Assembly (NCBI GenBank): GCA_045644025.1
Contig: JAZRGE010000073.1
Location: 1 to 6,395, forward strand
Source of the DNA: JAZRGE01 sp045644025
GTDB taxonomy: Bacteria > Bacillota > Clostridia > Oscillospirales > Acutalibacteraceae
Length of the DNA: 6,395 nucleotides
Reading direction: 5' to 3'
A program made the position numbers and the translations under genes. Below, in pieces: positions 5,613 through 6,395 of this stretch; within the stretch, counting starts at the first letter, position 1, and every line of letters begins with the position of its first letter. The notes under the pieces are model-generated. The model searched no databases and was not told where the DNA came from. It saw nothing but the letters and a program-made list of their open reading frames with translations.

Positions 5613-6395
5613 ATGGCAAACGATAAGAGATTGTGCATGGGGTGCATGAATCAGGTTGAAGACAACGGCCCCTGCGCAGTGTGCGGCTTTAATGAACTCA
5701 CTGATAAAAATAGCGATGATCTTCTGCCGCTTCGCAGCCTTATTGCCAACAGATATATTGTTGGCTCGGTTGTGGAAACAAACGGCGAAGGCGTTACTTA
5801 TAAAGGCTACGATTGCAACACCGATACGCAGGTTCGTATTCGCGAATATTATCCTGCTAATCTTTGCAAGAGAGATCCTAAGGGCAGGGTAGTGGCGAAT
5901 CTGGGTGATGAGGCACCGTTCGAGGCAGGAAAGATTGCTTTTGAAGATCTTGCTAAAACTCTTTCTCACCTTAATGATCTTCCTGCACTTGTTCCTGTAA
6001 CAGATATTATCAAGGAAAACGGAACGGTGTATTATGTTTCCGAATCTTTTGTTGGTATCACTCTTCGCGAGTTCCTTATGCGCAACAACGGCGCGCTTAA
6101 ATGGGAGCAGATCAAGCCTTTGTTCCTGCCTATTATGTCCACCGTTAAGGCTCTGCACAGTGCAGGCGTTGTTCATATGGGTATTTCTCCGGACACAGTT
6201 ATGGTCTGCCGCGATGGCAGGCTTCGCCTTGTGGGTTTCTGCATAAAAGAGGCCAGGACAGCCCGCAACAGCATAAACGGCCAGCTTTATCCCGGTTTTG
6301 CTGCTATTGAGCAGTATGGCACCGAAGGAGAAACGGGCCCGTGGACAGACGTTTACGGCTTTGCGGCCACAATATATCGCACGCTTGTTGGCAAT
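5613..6395 (+). CDS. Zinc-ribbon protein with a Ser/Thr-kinase fold lacking catalytic residues (pseudokinase), 3'-partial
   Basis: First 261 residues of a protein that runs off the window. A zinc ribbon opens it: Cys8-x2-Cys11 and Cys21-x2-Cys24. A kinase fold starts near residue 43 (LIANRYIVG). The scaffold is recognisable: NGEGVTYKG (57-65) for the glycine loop, REYYP (77-81), NDLP (121-124), IEQY (232-235) of the APE region and GPWTDVYGF (242-250). The chemistry is gone: strand-3 Lys of VAIKEY is Arg77, the helix-C Glu position is Leu113, HRD reads His188-Met189-Gly190, the metal-binding Asn is Thr195, and DFG reads Gly208-Phe209-Cys210. I therefore infer a non-catalytic binding or scaffold protein, perhaps of a phospho-signalling system. 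The start ATG has GGAG (5602-5605) seven bases upstream. The C-terminus, where such proteins often have a membrane helix and extracellular domains, is unseen. A diverged active kinase cannot be wholly excluded. Confidence 0.9.
   Translation, partial: MANDKRLCMGCMNQVEDNGPCAVCGFNELTDKNSDDLLPLRSLIANRYIVGSVVETNGEGVTYKGYDCNTDTQVRIREYYPANLCKRDPKGRVVANLGDEAPFEAGKIAFEDLAKTLSHLNDLPALVPVTDIIKENGTVYYVSESFVGITLREFLMRNNGALKWEQIKPLFLPIMSTVKALHSAGVVHMGISPDTVMVCRDGRLRLVGFCIKEARTARNSINGQLYPGFAAIEQYGTEGETGPWTDVYGFAATIYRTLVGN

Noticed and set aside
5583..6176. A 197-codon minus-strand frame opposite the pseudokinase gene
   Set aside because: The plus-strand frame is open to the window edge with a zinc ribbon and kinase-fold motifs plus a promoter and ribosome site; the antisense frame has none.

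Overview
The window looks like chromosomal DNA of a spore-forming, gut-type member of the Clostridia (Firmicutes). This is inferred from moderate G+C, strong AGGAG-type ribosome binding sites, textbook sigma-A promoters, a YpeB germination protein, a ClpC-type AAA+ unfoldase and a zinc-ribbon/kinase-fold protein of a kind common in Clostridia. No genus can be named from the sequence alone. I see no CRISPR array, insertion sequence or phage gene.

Layout. (1) 1-1773, plus strand: the 3' part of a ClpC-like unfoldase gene, entered inside the first Walker A motif. It is cut by one in-frame TAG at 1417-1419, and the homology continues in the same frame to a TGA at 1771-1773. (2) 1791-1945: a self-contained tRNA-Gly(TCC) unit with promoter, tRNA and terminator; a perfect 9-bp inverted repeat brackets the -10 box. 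(3) 1947-3311: a probable two-gene operon with its own promoter, holding a small P-loop kinase-like protein and a class I SAM-dependent methyltransferase (TTG start). It ends in a hairpin that also terminates the converging gene. (4) 4773-3310, minus strand: ypeB, without sleB beside it. (5) 4774-4902: a divergent intergenic region with a TTGAC/GTCAA dyad over the -35 of the yfbR promoter. (6) 4903-5481: yfbR, a 5'-deoxynucleotidase with all metal and catalytic residues. (7) 5528 to the window end: a strong promoter and the first 261 codons of a zinc-ribbon protein with a kinase fold that has lost every catalytic residue I could locate, so a pseudokinase.

How the genes relate. The window is mostly housekeeping and sporulation functions in short, independently promoted units: protein quality control (Clp), translation (tRNA-Gly), nucleotide-pool sanitation (YfbR) and spore germination (YpeB). 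I see no single pathway joining them. The two items most worth following are the amber codon inside the Clp gene and the pseudokinase that opens at the right edge, whose partners would lie downstream of the window.
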